From positions 1,882,501 through 1,946,500 of the forward strand of contig OX359189.1 of the NCBI GenBank assembly GCA_947172415.1: a stretch of 64,000 nucleotides of DNA, given 5' to 3'. The notes below the pieces were generated by a model, which saw nothing but the letters and a program-made list of their open reading frames with translations, was not told where the DNA came from and did not search any database. The position numbers and the translations under genes are program-made. This document shows, piece by piece, positions 11,958 through 23,400 of the stretch. The stretch comes from Chondrosia reniformis (Eukaryota; Porifera; Demospongiae; Chondrillida; Chondrillidae). Position 1 is the first letter of the stretch; each line of letters begins with the position of its first letter.

Positions 11958-13705
11958 TTGTTGCAATGCTCTAGATCTATAGATTCGTTTTATGGTATAA
12001 TGAAGATAACAGACGAAAACTATATTGCATAGGTTTGTATATGGTGAGATTTATTAGGGAAATATTATACATCAGGTGGGCCACAAGAGAGAAGCTTAGA
12101 AGAGCAGAATAAAGAGGAAGGGATCCCTGATGGGGAGATGGTGTCTAATGAGCTTCATGGAGAAGACCCAGAAAATATATATACAGGGTTTTGACTAACT
12201 TGACTGAGAGGTGGTACAGTAGAACTTAGTATAGAAACAGGGAGATGGAGAGGACAAAGATGAGAGGACAGGTATATGCAGTGATGGCAGGATAGAAGAT
12301 GTGGAACATCTTATAATGAGATGCAAGATAGCAGAAGAAATGAGGAAACACTGTTGTCGGCAGAATGAAAAAAGGTGGATGGGGAATTACATTAAGAGAT
12401 TCCAACTGTGAAAAATGAGTATGTCATTCAGTCAATCAGTAGAGTGCACCGTGCCCATTGGCACTAGGGCACGGATTGGCCCCATACAGCACTTACAACA
12501 AGGCAAAATAAATAATAAGAACATGCAAAATAGAGCTAACTGAACCTTGCATGCCACATACACAAAATAATCAATAAGAGTTCATAGTTGTTACACGGAG
12601 CCGACAGCAGAGATGCAGTAGAATCCTGATTGTATATAGTTATTCATTTTGGAACAGAATTTTGTTGCATTTATTTTCTGTTTTATTGTTTTCTTGTACA
12701 GTGCAGTGCGGGGCATGCAAGCAGCCTTAGTGTGGAGTGTGCACCCGATGCACTTAATACAAAATATACAAGATTCAGAGGGAGGCCAAGAAAGTGGAAG
12801 AGCAATAAATGCATAGTGAATTGAAACAAGGTGTATTTTGTGCTGGCATGCAACTGTTATATATATATAGCTTTCTTAAATGCCTGCTGGCACTATATTA
12901 GCATAGAGTAACAACACAATAAATTAATGTATGTTGAGATATATATGCATGGAAAAATGGATACTATCAATTATTGAATATCATGCATGGTATATATTAA
13001 AGGGGTAGGATGTTCTTATAACATAATTTGTGAAATGTAGGATGAAGAGAGACTGATGAAGAGATTATAAGAAGTGGCGAGTAGAGACCAAAAAGGCAGC
13101 CACAAAAGCAGACTGTCCAACCTGGGGGTGATCTCAAGTAGAGACACATACAACGAAGATAAATTACACCATGTAGACATGCATATGCATGCCACGAAAG
13201 AGAGGGCATTAAAATTTTAAAAAGGACGCTTAATTTTTTACCCGAGTGAAACGATTATCGCTTATCCTCTTGCGATATAATATATTAAATGGCCGACTAA
13301 TCGTAAATGAACGAAAAGCTGAAAGCGAAGTATAGAGGCTTGCATTTGCTTTACTAACTCACTGGAGTGTATTTAAGCGAGAGTTTTGTGCTATCTAAAA
13401 GGAACGATCCTCTCTAAATACATGTAACGACGCGTACTGTAAAAAGATAGTGGCGAAGCTATTCTATTTTTAGCTGTCATGACGTATTCCTGATCGCTAA
13501 TTGGAGTTGTCCATATTTGGGAGTAGCGTGAGCGTTACCTACGCGCCACGCTGCCAGAACGTAAGAAAAGGACGGACACGGAAAGATTCACGATCTGTCG
13601 CCTTTATCGGTCGAATTTACCTATCAACTGCCCGACGCGAGGCAAGAAAAAGTTCAAGTTAAATAACAGTAACTTAAACTGTGTAAGAATAAGTACGTTG
13701 TCGAC
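11958..13705. other. Intergenic region between copy B and the first CXXC gene
   Basis: It holds a decayed LINE C-terminus (about 12,050–12,490) and then AT-rich sequence with no convincing coding frame. The last ~300 bp before 13,706 are less AT-rich and probably contain the promoter and 5' UTR of the CXXC gene; no single element stands out. Confidence 0.5.
12050..12490 (+). pseudogene. Decayed non-LTR retrotransposon (LINE) ORF2 C-terminus and 3' tail
   Basis: Broken frames give GTVELSIETGRWRGQ and then CSDGRIEDVEHLIMRC. This is the cysteine/histidine C-terminal signature (C..DG..ED.EH.L..C) common in LINE ORF2 proteins. Several stops and frameshifts separate the pieces. After the ORF, 12,446–12,493 holds a GTGC...GGCACTAGGGC...CAGCACTT pattern that resembles sequence at 47,125–47,190. 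The family was not determined. Confidence 0.55.
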
Positions 13706-16534
13706 ATGACAGAGTCCGACTTGTCAAACTTCTTTGAACCATTGTTATGCAGTATCTCTGAGAGTTCCAACATTAGTCACTTTGAAAGTAGACCATTGGC
13801 GGTTATAACAACTGTAAAGGAGAAAAATGCGTCCCAGGACACTGCTCAAACATCAGAGAATGCTACAGTGGCACTTCCGCCTACATCAACCAGTCATTCG
13901 ACCTTCCCGCCCATCGATTCTGCAGCAAACAAACCAGGGTTCGTAACAATTGTAGATGTGAAGAGCCCCGAAGATATGTTCCATAAACCGGAGCATGGCG
14001 AGGATGTCGAAAGAGAGCCTCAAGAAGAAGAAACTGAAAAACCTGATCCTATTACCCATCGAGACCACAGTTACAGTTTGTCCTTCTCCGTCCGGGGAAG
14101 GCCATTGAGAAGATCTAAAGCTTGTGGCGATTGTGAGGGCTGTAAGAGACTGAATTGTAACAAGTGTCGTTTCTGCATGGATAAGCCAAAGAACGGAGGA
14201 CCAAACAGATTGAAGAAGCGCTGCATTTTTAGGATCTGTACTAATATGGTTGTGAGTCAGCCATTTTGTATATTTTAAAAATCTTGCTTTATTCCCTTTA
14301 TTTCTGTTGTTTAGCCTGGCGGTGTTGGAGCTAGAGTAGGAAGCCAGTCCTACTCGCTTTCAAGCCCTGGAGAAGACATCCCTGAAGCTGAAAGCAATGA
14401 GAATCCCCTCTCTCCTCAGGAGGAAGAGAAGAAGGAGGGTACACCTACAAAGAGGACTGCAATAGTGACAGTTGATGATTTGAGCCCCACTGAAAGACCA
14501 AAGAGACAAAAGACTTTGCCAAAGAAGTTTTCCTTTGATACTGCTGAACTGAGAAGAAACATGAGAGGTAAAAGAGGAATATCCAAGGCCAAATCTGAAT
14601 CTGTTATTAGGACACTTAGAAGAAGACCTTTCACTGGTGAAGGTAATTTTTGTTCTATATATCATTAACTGATATCTTGTATTTTATCATTTCTTGATTG
14701 GTTCAACACTTGGCAGATACTTTTGATGTGTTGCGAAATGTCAGTGAAAATGGAGGACACAGTAAGCTGGCTAAACTACGCAAGCAACTCTTGATAGACA
14801 TGGCAGGTGAGACCAGAGGTCAATCACCTTTTCCATCAATACATGTAATTCATTTTTAAATACGATTCACCCTTTAACGTCAAATCCAAAGAAATGTCAA
14901 GAAATTTTGTGTTGAAAGTTTAACACATTGCCAGTACGAGGTCGGAAACCTGCCCCTCAGGTGGGTTTCTTATCTCGCACATCATTTGGATTAAATGCTT
15001 TCTTTTGCTGTGACAATGGCATACTTCTGTATGAGAGCAAAAAATAGCATCTTTGAAAACGGAGAACTCTACAGATATCCCTGATAGATGTCAGGGTAGT
15101 TTGAGGTCTGCATGAACTGAAGGAGTTTAAGAACGAAAAATAAACTAACAGAGAACCTGTGAATTATGATACGATTTTCTAATCATGCTTTGAGATTCCT
15201 TTCAAGAGTTGCAGTATTATCCTTATTTGGAGGCTTATAAAATGGCCGACAAGTATTGACTGATATTACTGTATGTTTTGTGGCTAACAAAGTTAAAAAG
15301 AGAATGTACTCTCTATCATTTGTGTTAAACAGTTTCATGTGATAATGTTTGACTGTAATTCTTTTAAAACAGTGATTGTTTAATTAACTGTAGCTCCAGG
15401 AACTACTTTGAGAAAGAGACGAACATCCTCCATGGAAAACAAGAGGATCCACGTACGCAGCCCTCCACCATATGAGGGTATTCCTGCTGCAGGAACTTTG
15501 ACCCCAGTACCCAAACCAGTCTCCTCAGCTAAATTGAGCACTACACCAACTGCTGATCAGAGTGGAAGCGAAGGTCTTGATGTTCTTGCCAGTGGAGCTG
15601 CAGAGCTGTCCAAGCTACCAAGTGTTTCTACATCAACCAATCTAAAGAGAGTTGGTAGGTAATGTGAACATAGATAAGAAGTTGGATTAGTGTTGCTTTC
15701 CTATTTGGTCTCTAAAGGGCAAGGTACTGCACAAAATCCTAATGGTAGAGAGCCGATTGATCCACGTCTGAGGTTACCTAGAGCTGTGATGTCAGTTGAT
15801 ACGCAGTCACCAACTCAGATAAGAAAACATGGCCCTCACATACCAAGGAAAAAACATATGAAGAATCCCAAGAAGAAGGCAGAAATAGCTCTCCATGCTA
15901 TGAAGTATGGTGTAGCCAGTACCATCCGCCATTATTTCAAAGAAGAAGGTTTAGATTTGAAGGAAAGCACTATTCGTGGATGGAAGAAAGCGTGCTTCTC
16001 CAACAGTAGTCCTCAAGTTGAGAGGACTCTTGCAAGTGATAATAGTTCAGAAAATGAGAACCTGCCCTCAAATGAAAGTGCAAAATCTCCAAGTAAAATG
16101 GGTAAGAATGGTAAATACGTAAATGAATTACTAGATGTAATGTTACAGCTTGTACCAATATTAAGGTCGTATGCATGTAGGTCTACCCGACAACCCTGCA
16201 GTGTGGTCGCCTTCTCATGTACAGCAGTATGTGGCTGGGTGTGGCTTCCCAGAGGTTGCAGCCCAGTTGATGGAGGAGGTAAGCTGAAATCAGTGACTAT
16301 TCCACACTGAAGCACTATCCCTTTGTAGAGTATTCCTATTATATGAGTGGTGTCTATGGTACCATATGTAAGGTTTGTTGCTGTATATAGGAGGTTGATG
16401 GAGAAGCTATGCTGGAACTTACTCCTATAGCTTTGGTACAGTGTTTGAAGATAAAGCTGGGTCCTGCCATAAAAGTGTGCAAGTGCTTTGAGCAGCCCAG
16501 AATTAAGGCTGAAGCAAGCAAGATTAATCCCTAG
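13706..16534 (+). CDS. CXXC zinc finger – HTH-like – SAM domain protein, paralogue 1
   Basis: Seven exons join in phase to give 439 residues: 13,706–14,251, 14,315–14,642, 14,717–14,806, 15,394–15,654, 15,718–16,101, 16,166–16,278 and 16,391–16,534 (TAG). Residues about 131–180 form a CXXC zinc finger with eight cysteines (CGDCEGC at 140–146, CNKCRFC at 151–157, C173, C178) and the variant KNGG for the usual KFGG. This domain normally binds unmethylated CpG DNA. Exon 5 carries a basic stretch and an HTH-like segment (AEIALHAMKYGVASTIRHYF...ESTIRGWKKA), resembling DNA-binding modules of pogo/CENP-B-type transposases. The last two exons encode a SAM domain (VWSPSHVQQYVAGCGFPE ... KLGPAIKVCKCFEQ), close to Polycomb/L3MBT-type SAMs. 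A nuclear chromatin or transcription factor is inferred. The start is the first ATG of the long frame. The exon 7 acceptor could be 3 nt further right. Confidence 0.85.
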
Positions 16535-17159
16535 TGATTGTGCAAAGAATGTTTTGTTTTACATTGATATGTTTATATCCAACAGGTTTTATTCTTTTCT
16601 AAGCAGTCTGTTTATTCTATCCATTAATACTTGGAAACACTGCACTGCACCACGACATAAAGTATTTGTGTATACACACGAATTTTGTAATTTCTACTTT
16701 TATATAAAATGGCTGTCTTTTAGAGGCATTTCTTAGCCTGGATCCATGCAAGTGCTGGCAGACCCTAATGGGTTTGTGTATACACAGTAATAGGGGTACG
16801 TATTTGCATAGAAATCATACTACTATATTTGGGTCACTCTCTATATCTGTCTTCAAAAGAACAGAATTCATTTACCATGGAAACGTAGTTCACATTTAGT
16901 TTAAACAAGAGTCTTAATTAATAAAGGATATTTCTGTCGATTGATTGTGAGATAAGCCTACAGTTTTGCCAAAACGTATGGATGTTCCTGTCAGCGCTAT
17001 AAATGGTGGCCTATTCGCGCCGGTAACCTACGACAACGGCACTTTAGTTTTTAGTGGTTGTTGACACAATTTTCTGTCATCAAGTTTCCGCTAAAATTTG
17101 ATAGGGAGACGTAACATATTATCAAAGCTGGTGATAGAGGGCGCATTAATGAGTGTCAA
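16535..17159. other. Intergenic spacer between the two CXXC–SAM genes
   Basis: About 600 bp of AT-rich sequence must include the 3' UTR of the first gene and the promoter of the second. No other coding frame or repeat is convincing. Confidence 0.5.
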
Positions 17160-19857
17160 ATGGTAAGCGAGTACGAAGTGGTAGAAATGGCCTCCACGGA
17201 TCTTTCTGAGGTTGTCAAGTCGGTAGGCGACAATTTCGTAAACTTTACAAGTAGACCTTCGGTTATCGTCTCCACTGAGACGAGTAAAAAATCTAGCTGT
17301 GTATTCAAGGACAGTGCGCAAGCAACGCAGAATGGATACACTTTACTATCGCCCCAAACTATTACTACTAGTAGTACGAGAGATATGGCCGGCTTCCCGC
17401 CTATTACCTCTTCGGGTAGCAAATCTTGTTACGTAACTGTTGTGAATGTAAGCGGTAGCGAAGAGATGCTTCGCACACCAGAAGCTAAGAAAACTACAGA
17501 AGAAGACGACAAAGCATTGATGAAAGGAATCCTCACTCATAGCCAACACAACAGCTTTTCTTTGTCAACCCGTAAACGACCGAATAGACGATCCAGAGCT
17601 TGCGGTATTTGTGAAAGTTGTACAAGGCCGAACTGTAACAAGTGTCGCTTCTGCATGGATAAGCCGAAGAATGGAGGGCAAAACAGATTGAAGAAGCGCT
17701 GCATGTATAGGGAATGTACTAATATGTTGGTGAGTTAATTGTCGGCCATTTTCAGTTCTATCGTGCAAAATAGCAAAGAATGGCACAAAGCATTCTCACA
17801 CTCAAACAGTCTAAATGTATATGAGCGGCTTCTCGTTTGTATAGCCCGCTAGAAGGGAGACTGGTGATAATGGTAATGGAAATGTAAGACAATCTGACAA
17901 ACTAGAAAGCTATACATCTGAAAATCTAGCTGAGTGTTTTATAAAGAAGAGACCAAGCTCCAAAAAGAGATTAAAGAGAAAGAAACTGTTGGCAGAAATG
18001 TTTGCTTTTGCCAATTCTCCTCAGTTCAATACTCAGGATAGAAACTTGAGAAAATCCAAATCAGAATCAGCAATAAGGACTTTGAGGAAGAGGCCTTTTG
18101 AAAGTGATGGTAAGAGCATCACCGCCTAATACAGGGTACAGTCTGTCTGGTTGAGCTAAGCGAGTTTGAGTCTAGTGCACTCCACTGTATACTGATAGCC
18201 ATGATGGTCTGTCTGGTGGGATGGTTGAACTAAGCGAGTTTGAGTCTAGTGTACTCCACTGTATACTGATAGGCATGATGGTCTGTCTGGTGGGATGGTT
18301 GAGCTAAGTGAGTTTGAGTCTAGTGCACTCCACTGTATACTGATAGCCATGGTGGTCTGTCTGGTGGGATGGTTGAACTAAGCGAGTTTGAGTCTAGTGC
18401 ACTCCACTGTATACTGATAGCCATGATGGTCTGTCTGGTGGGATGGTTGAACTAAGCGAGTTTGAGTCTAGTGCACTCCACTGTATACTGATAGGCATGA
18501 TGGTCTGTCTGGTGGGATGGTTGAACTAAGCGAGTTTGAGTCTAGTGCACTCCACTGTATACTGATAGGCATGATGGTCTGTCTGGTGGGATGGTTGAAC
18601 TAAGCGAGTTTGAGTCTAGTGCACTCCACTGTATACTGATAGCCATGATGGTCTGTCTGGTGGGATGGAAGCTGTACATGTTAGATAATGTGGATACAGT
18701 TACAGTACAGGTACAGTTATTGCTTCTGATTTGTTAGATGTCCTCCAGGATATTATTGAAGATGGCAGCAATCCCAAGCTGGCCAAACTACGCAAGCAGC
18801 TGTTTATAAATATGGCTGGTGAGACCAATTACTGCGTGTACAAGCAGTCAAATCCACTTTAACCGTTCAAGCAAAAACCTTTTCTATAACTCTAAGTCTG
18901 GCGTATATTCATATTGTATACTGTACTGTGTAGGTACATAAGTCTATGCATAATATTTGCATTCTGTAGCTCCTGGAACTACGTTGGGGAAGAAAGAAAT
19001 GTCCCCCTTGGATAATCAAAGGATCCACGTACGCAGCCCACCACCATATGAGGGTATTCCTGTTACAGGAACTTTGTCCCCAGTACCCCATCCAGTCTCC
19101 TCAGCTAAAGTGGTTACTTCTTCATTGAAAGGGCCAACTGATTCTCAGAGTGGAAGTGAAGCTCTTGATGTTCTTGCAAGCAGAACTGCTGGATGGCCTA
19201 GGCTCCCCAGTAGTCCCACAACAGCCCATATTAGGAAATTGGGTGGGTACCCACATACTTGAACATGCTCAGTAACATATGTTCGCAGTATGTTGTTTAT
19301 CAAATGCTCAGTCTTTAATTTCTGAGCGATCACATGTAGTTCCATTAGTGTTGTAGCTTAGTGGTAGAGCACTGGTGGCCAAACCAGCTGTCCTGGGTAT
19401 GATTTCTAGTAATGGCTGCCTTGGGGGGTTTCCCTCTTCATGATGTTTTATGTGATTGCTTGTGGTTTATTATCACTTTGATATTAAGGTCGTATGCATG
19501 TAGGTCTACCCGACAACCCTGCAGTGTGGTCGCCTTCTCATGTACAGCAGTATGTGGCTGGGTGTGGCTTCCCTGAGGCTGCAGCCCAGTTGATGGAGGA
19601 GGTAAGCTGAAATCAGTGACTATTCCACACTGAAGCACTATCCCTTTGTAGAGTATTCCTATTATATGAGTGGTGTCTATGGTACCATATGTAAGGTTTG
19701 TTGCTGTATATAGGAGGTTGATGGAGAAGCTATGCTGGAACTTACTCCTATAGCTTTGGTACAGTGTTTGAAGATAAAGCTGGGTCCTGCCATAAAAGTG
19801 TGCAAGTGCTTTGAGCAGCTTAAAGTTAAAGTTGAAGCAAGTAAAATAAAACTGTAA
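17160..19857 (+). CDS. CXXC zinc finger – SAM domain protein, paralogue 2 (no HTH exon)
   Basis: Six exons join in phase to 481 residues: 17,160–17,729, 17,845–18,109, 18,738–18,818, 18,970–19,242, 19,489–19,601 and 19,714–19,857 (TAA). Domain order matches the upstream paralogue: CXXC finger (CGICESC, CNKCRFC, KNGG), KSKSESAIRTLRKRPF, NPKLAKLRKQL, IHVRSPPPYEGIP and a SAM domain. The exon that carries the HTH-like segment in paralogue 1 is absent; exon 4 splices in phase straight to the SAM exon, and the intervening intron holds a tRNA-like repeat. Intron 2 contains a 74-bp tandem repeat. The ATG at 17,160 is the first in frame (MVSEYEVVEM); Met at 17,187 is an alternative. The 5' half has diverged strongly from paralogue 1, while the 3' end is nearly identical. 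Confidence 0.83.
18130..18668. repeat. 74-bp tandem repeat (about 7 copies) in intron 2 of CXXC–SAM paralogue 2
   Basis: The unit contains GGTCTGTCTGGTGGGATGG and CTAAGCGAGTTTGAGTCTAG and recurs every 74 bp with 1–3 changes (gcc/ggc, gtgcac/gtgtac). The intron in paralogue 1 lacks it, so it expanded after the gene duplication. Confidence 0.92.
19350..19420 (+). repeat. tRNA-derived SINE-like fragment
   Basis: GTAGCTTAGTGGTAGAGC matches a tRNA D-arm/A-box. It is followed by an anticodon-arm-like hairpin CTGGT-GGCCAA-ACCAG (loop one base short) and a degenerate B-box (GGTATGATTTCT). The acceptor stem is not clear, so it is a decayed tRNA-like or SINE copy rather than a working tRNA. It lies in the intron where paralogue 1 has its HTH exon. 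Confidence 0.55.
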
Positions 19858-20418
19858 CACACATCAGATTTTACTGAACATACGTATCATTCATAACAAA
19901 ATCTGTTTTACTCTTTATATGTATTTATGTACGTACATTACAGAACTAAACTGTAGCTAAAATCACATGATTGTGTCTGATAAATGTATATATATATATA
20001 GTTACCAGTTATTGTCAGAGAACACATACATACGTACATTAAAGTTAAGCAGATACTTGCAATTGCCCTTTGCTATGTATATGCACATGCAATATGTACA
20101 TAATAGTAAATAATATATACATTTTGGAATGGAAGCAGTGATTATCTGAGCTATATGTACATCCTGGCAATATATTTACATTACATTATACAACATGCAT
20201 ACTGTTTTATGTGCCACATTAATGATAGTATGGCAGACCGAACAAATGTTTGCCTGTCATTAAATCCATAGTCAATAATGCATGCAGAACCAGAAATAAA
20301 TACAGGGGGACCTTATGGATAGTTATAAAACTTCCAGACACTACTACTGAGAATAACATGAAACAATGAAAAATTGACATCCTTTAGATGTTATTTAAAA
20401 TGGTGTAGTCAAACTTCG
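19858..20418. other. Convergent intergenic region
   Basis: Lies between the 3' ends of CXXC–SAM paralogue 2 (plus) and the coiled-coil gene (minus). It is AT-rich with TACGTAC and ATATAT runs. It must hold both 3' UTRs; no other feature was recognised. Confidence 0.45.
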
Positions 20419-23400
20419 TTAGTTTTCAGTTGGTGTGGAAGCCACAAACTGATCCTCTTCATCAACCCTTGAACTATCCTCAGATTCAGAAACTAAAGGA
20501 GCCTTTTCATTTTGATCTGTTAATGAAATTCCTTTTTTGGTAGCATCAATGGCATCTCGGATCTCTTCATGTCTACTCTTCCACACCTGTAATAAGTATA
20601 CAGAGGTGTTTGCTTGTACTAAACATTAATGTTTGTAACACATTAGGAGGGATATGTATACCAAAGTGGTTGTTTACATGTAAAGAGGTGATAATTTATC
20701 AACTTACTTCAGTTTCACAAATAACTTTTAATTGTGTTTCCAGCTCTTCATTTCTCTTGCGCAATCTTGAAATTGAGTCTCTGCTAACTTGTTCAATTTG
20801 GAGTCTATCTTCAGTCTTATCCTTTTCCTTCTCTAAAGTCTAACAAGAAGGGACGACAGAAAAGTGGACAAAGTACGCATTCAATAAACGCAGGTCACAT
20901 CACATCAGGTCAATACAAAGAAGTATATAACAGGCACAACAATGGCTGACATCATGTATCATTAAATATTACGTACTTTGCATTTTCTTTGTAACTGAGC
21001 ATTCTCCTTGCGTAAGGTCTTTTCTGTGTGTCGCAATCGTTCATTATCAATTTGAAATGTCTAATGATGTAAATACAAATAAAGTACTAGATTAATAAGA
21101 AGGCAATATTAAGCATTACATACATACATACGTATACGTACATACCTTACAATTGCTTACTAATAAATATGTGCCTAATAGTAGCCTGAATAAGACCAAC
21201 CTTTAACTGTTTCTCAAGGTCGGAGTCACTCAAGTCCTGTAGAGATCTAGCCTTTCTGACAGGCTTGACGCCCTTCATCGTCAGCTGAGCTGAAGTACTT
21301 GGTAAGGACTTGTGTAGGATGCCAGGCTCCTTGGGCTGTGAGTGTCCAGAAGATCCAGAAAATGACCGGCTACCCAGAGCAGATTGGCTTGCTTGGGGTC
21401 CAGGAAAGCTTGCTCCCAGCCCTGCATCTTTGCTATACGAATCCAGAGCCTGAAAATGTATTTTTGGTCTAGGTTTAGCTTTTAACCTGTAAAAGAAGAC
21501 ACTTCTATACCTGTGCGATTATGCAGATTGTGTGTATGCAAGTTTACCTGTGCTATGTACTCAAGCTATCGATACAACTACAATCCTTAATAACACAAGG
21601 ATTCCTTTAACTTTTCTTTTGAATGGAACATCTTTCAACCTGTTAAGTGTCTTAAGACACAGTTTTTGGTATATCTTTTGGTCGAACATTTCGACCTCGA
21701 AGGTCTTTTATCAGTGACTGATGGATCTGGCTTCCAGTTGTCTTTTATAGAAAATATGTACCTAGACCAAAAGGGTATCACCTTACAACATTCCTGGAAA
21801 CCTTTTTAGATTCCTTTTTCCCTTCCTGCTGGAGGATCACCGTGAGAAGAAATTGAAATGACGGGATAAGGTATCCATAACTGGAGACCCAGTGCATCAG
21901 TTGCTGATGAAGACCCTCAAGGTTGAAATGTTCAACCAAAAGATGTACGTGTCTTAAGATTCTCAACAAGTCGAAAGATGTTCCATTCAATCCTTAAGTA
22001 TATCCCATATAAAATGTTTAACCTTTACTATATTATTTTTTAAAAGGATCATCGTAGTTCTGTTGTCTTTCTTGATTGTCAGATGTTTCGACCCCGAGGG
22101 TCTTCTTCAGTGACTGTCGTCTTTAGATCTAGACACTCTAAAAGTCGAAAGACGATCCTTTCAAAAGATAAGTTCAACGCAGTTAGCTTATTCTATTATC
22201 CTTACACTACATACCTTAAATTGTAAGTAGTGGTATAAGTAGATAGATAATGTATGTTTATGTCAACTCTTATTTATTAACCCTACACCACAAATATTAT
22301 ATATAAGTACATAAATCAATTTGGCCACTTTTATTCTCAAGTTCTACATTTAAAAATTTAAAATGGAAGTGGCAAAAGGGAACACCTACGTACACACAGT
22401 GCATACATTGCTCTACAGTACAGTACCTGTTTCTCCTCTTATCCTCTTCCTTATCTGTTTGCTGCTGATTCTGTTCCTTGACTTTGCTATACATCTCATC
22501 ACACACTTTCCCCAATTGAACCAATTTCTGAAGACCCATTCGAAATGCAACTAAACAGAAGAAAAACACAATATAACAAAAGCTTGCACAAAAAGTAAAC
22601 AAGTATTTTGAGTTTAAAAACCCGTGGGGTGCTCTGTGCCCCAAACTCAAAATACTTGCTGGTTCTTAGATGTCTGGTTCACTGATTCCAGTTGTGCTTG
22701 AATGCCGTCAATTTCAAGGCCATATCTCGTAGAAAACCTTTTGTGCAGGCTTAAAGTTACAAGGTTAGGAACAGGAAACCATAATAAAGCTTAATTTCTG
22801 ATAACAAAACAGTATAATCCATAAGTAAGTACCTCTACATACAACATAGCCAGCGGAACTACATATGTATACCAGATTAAGTATACTACTTACGAGACGT
22901 GTCTTGACACTGGTCTTGGAGCTTAAATCGTGTTCTTATCTCCTGATCCAAACAGCAAGCTAATCCCTCTCCAACACTGCGCAACTCCTGGCACAATTTC
23001 TGCAGTCTGGGTATAGCAATAAATGATTTGTCATTGCAAAACACAATAGCTCCCTTAATCCATGACTATTAATGTATTAAAAGGCATTAATTACACCTTA
23101 CATACATATGCATAATGTACATGATATGCACATAAAATGATAAAGTGGAGAAAGGTAGAACACACAACTATATCCCCATCCAAGTCTCTCTAGGCTTGCC
23201 CTAAATCCCAAGTCTCTCTAGGCTTGCCCTAAATCCCAAGTCTCTCTAGGCTTGCCCTAAATCCCAAGTCACTCTAGGCTTGCCCTAAATCCCAAGTCAC
23301 TCTAGGCTTGCCCTAAATCCCAAGTCTCTCTAGGCTTGCCCTAAATCCCAAGTCACTCTAGGCTTGCCCTAAATCCCAAGTCTCTCTAGGTTTGCCCTAA

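Larger units (their letters stand above)
21598..22150. mobile_element. Imperfect palindromic repeat cluster carrying hammerhead-like motifs
   Basis: Sequence at about 21,598–21,720 recurs inverted at about 21,885–21,997 (shared GAATGGAACATCTTT, GTGTCTTAAGA, TTTTGGTCGAACATTTCGA-like blocks). A third, related copy lies at 22,070–22,150. All sit in an intron of the coiled-coil gene. Each copy carries a short motif with a hammerhead-like core, listed separately. Confidence 0.6.
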
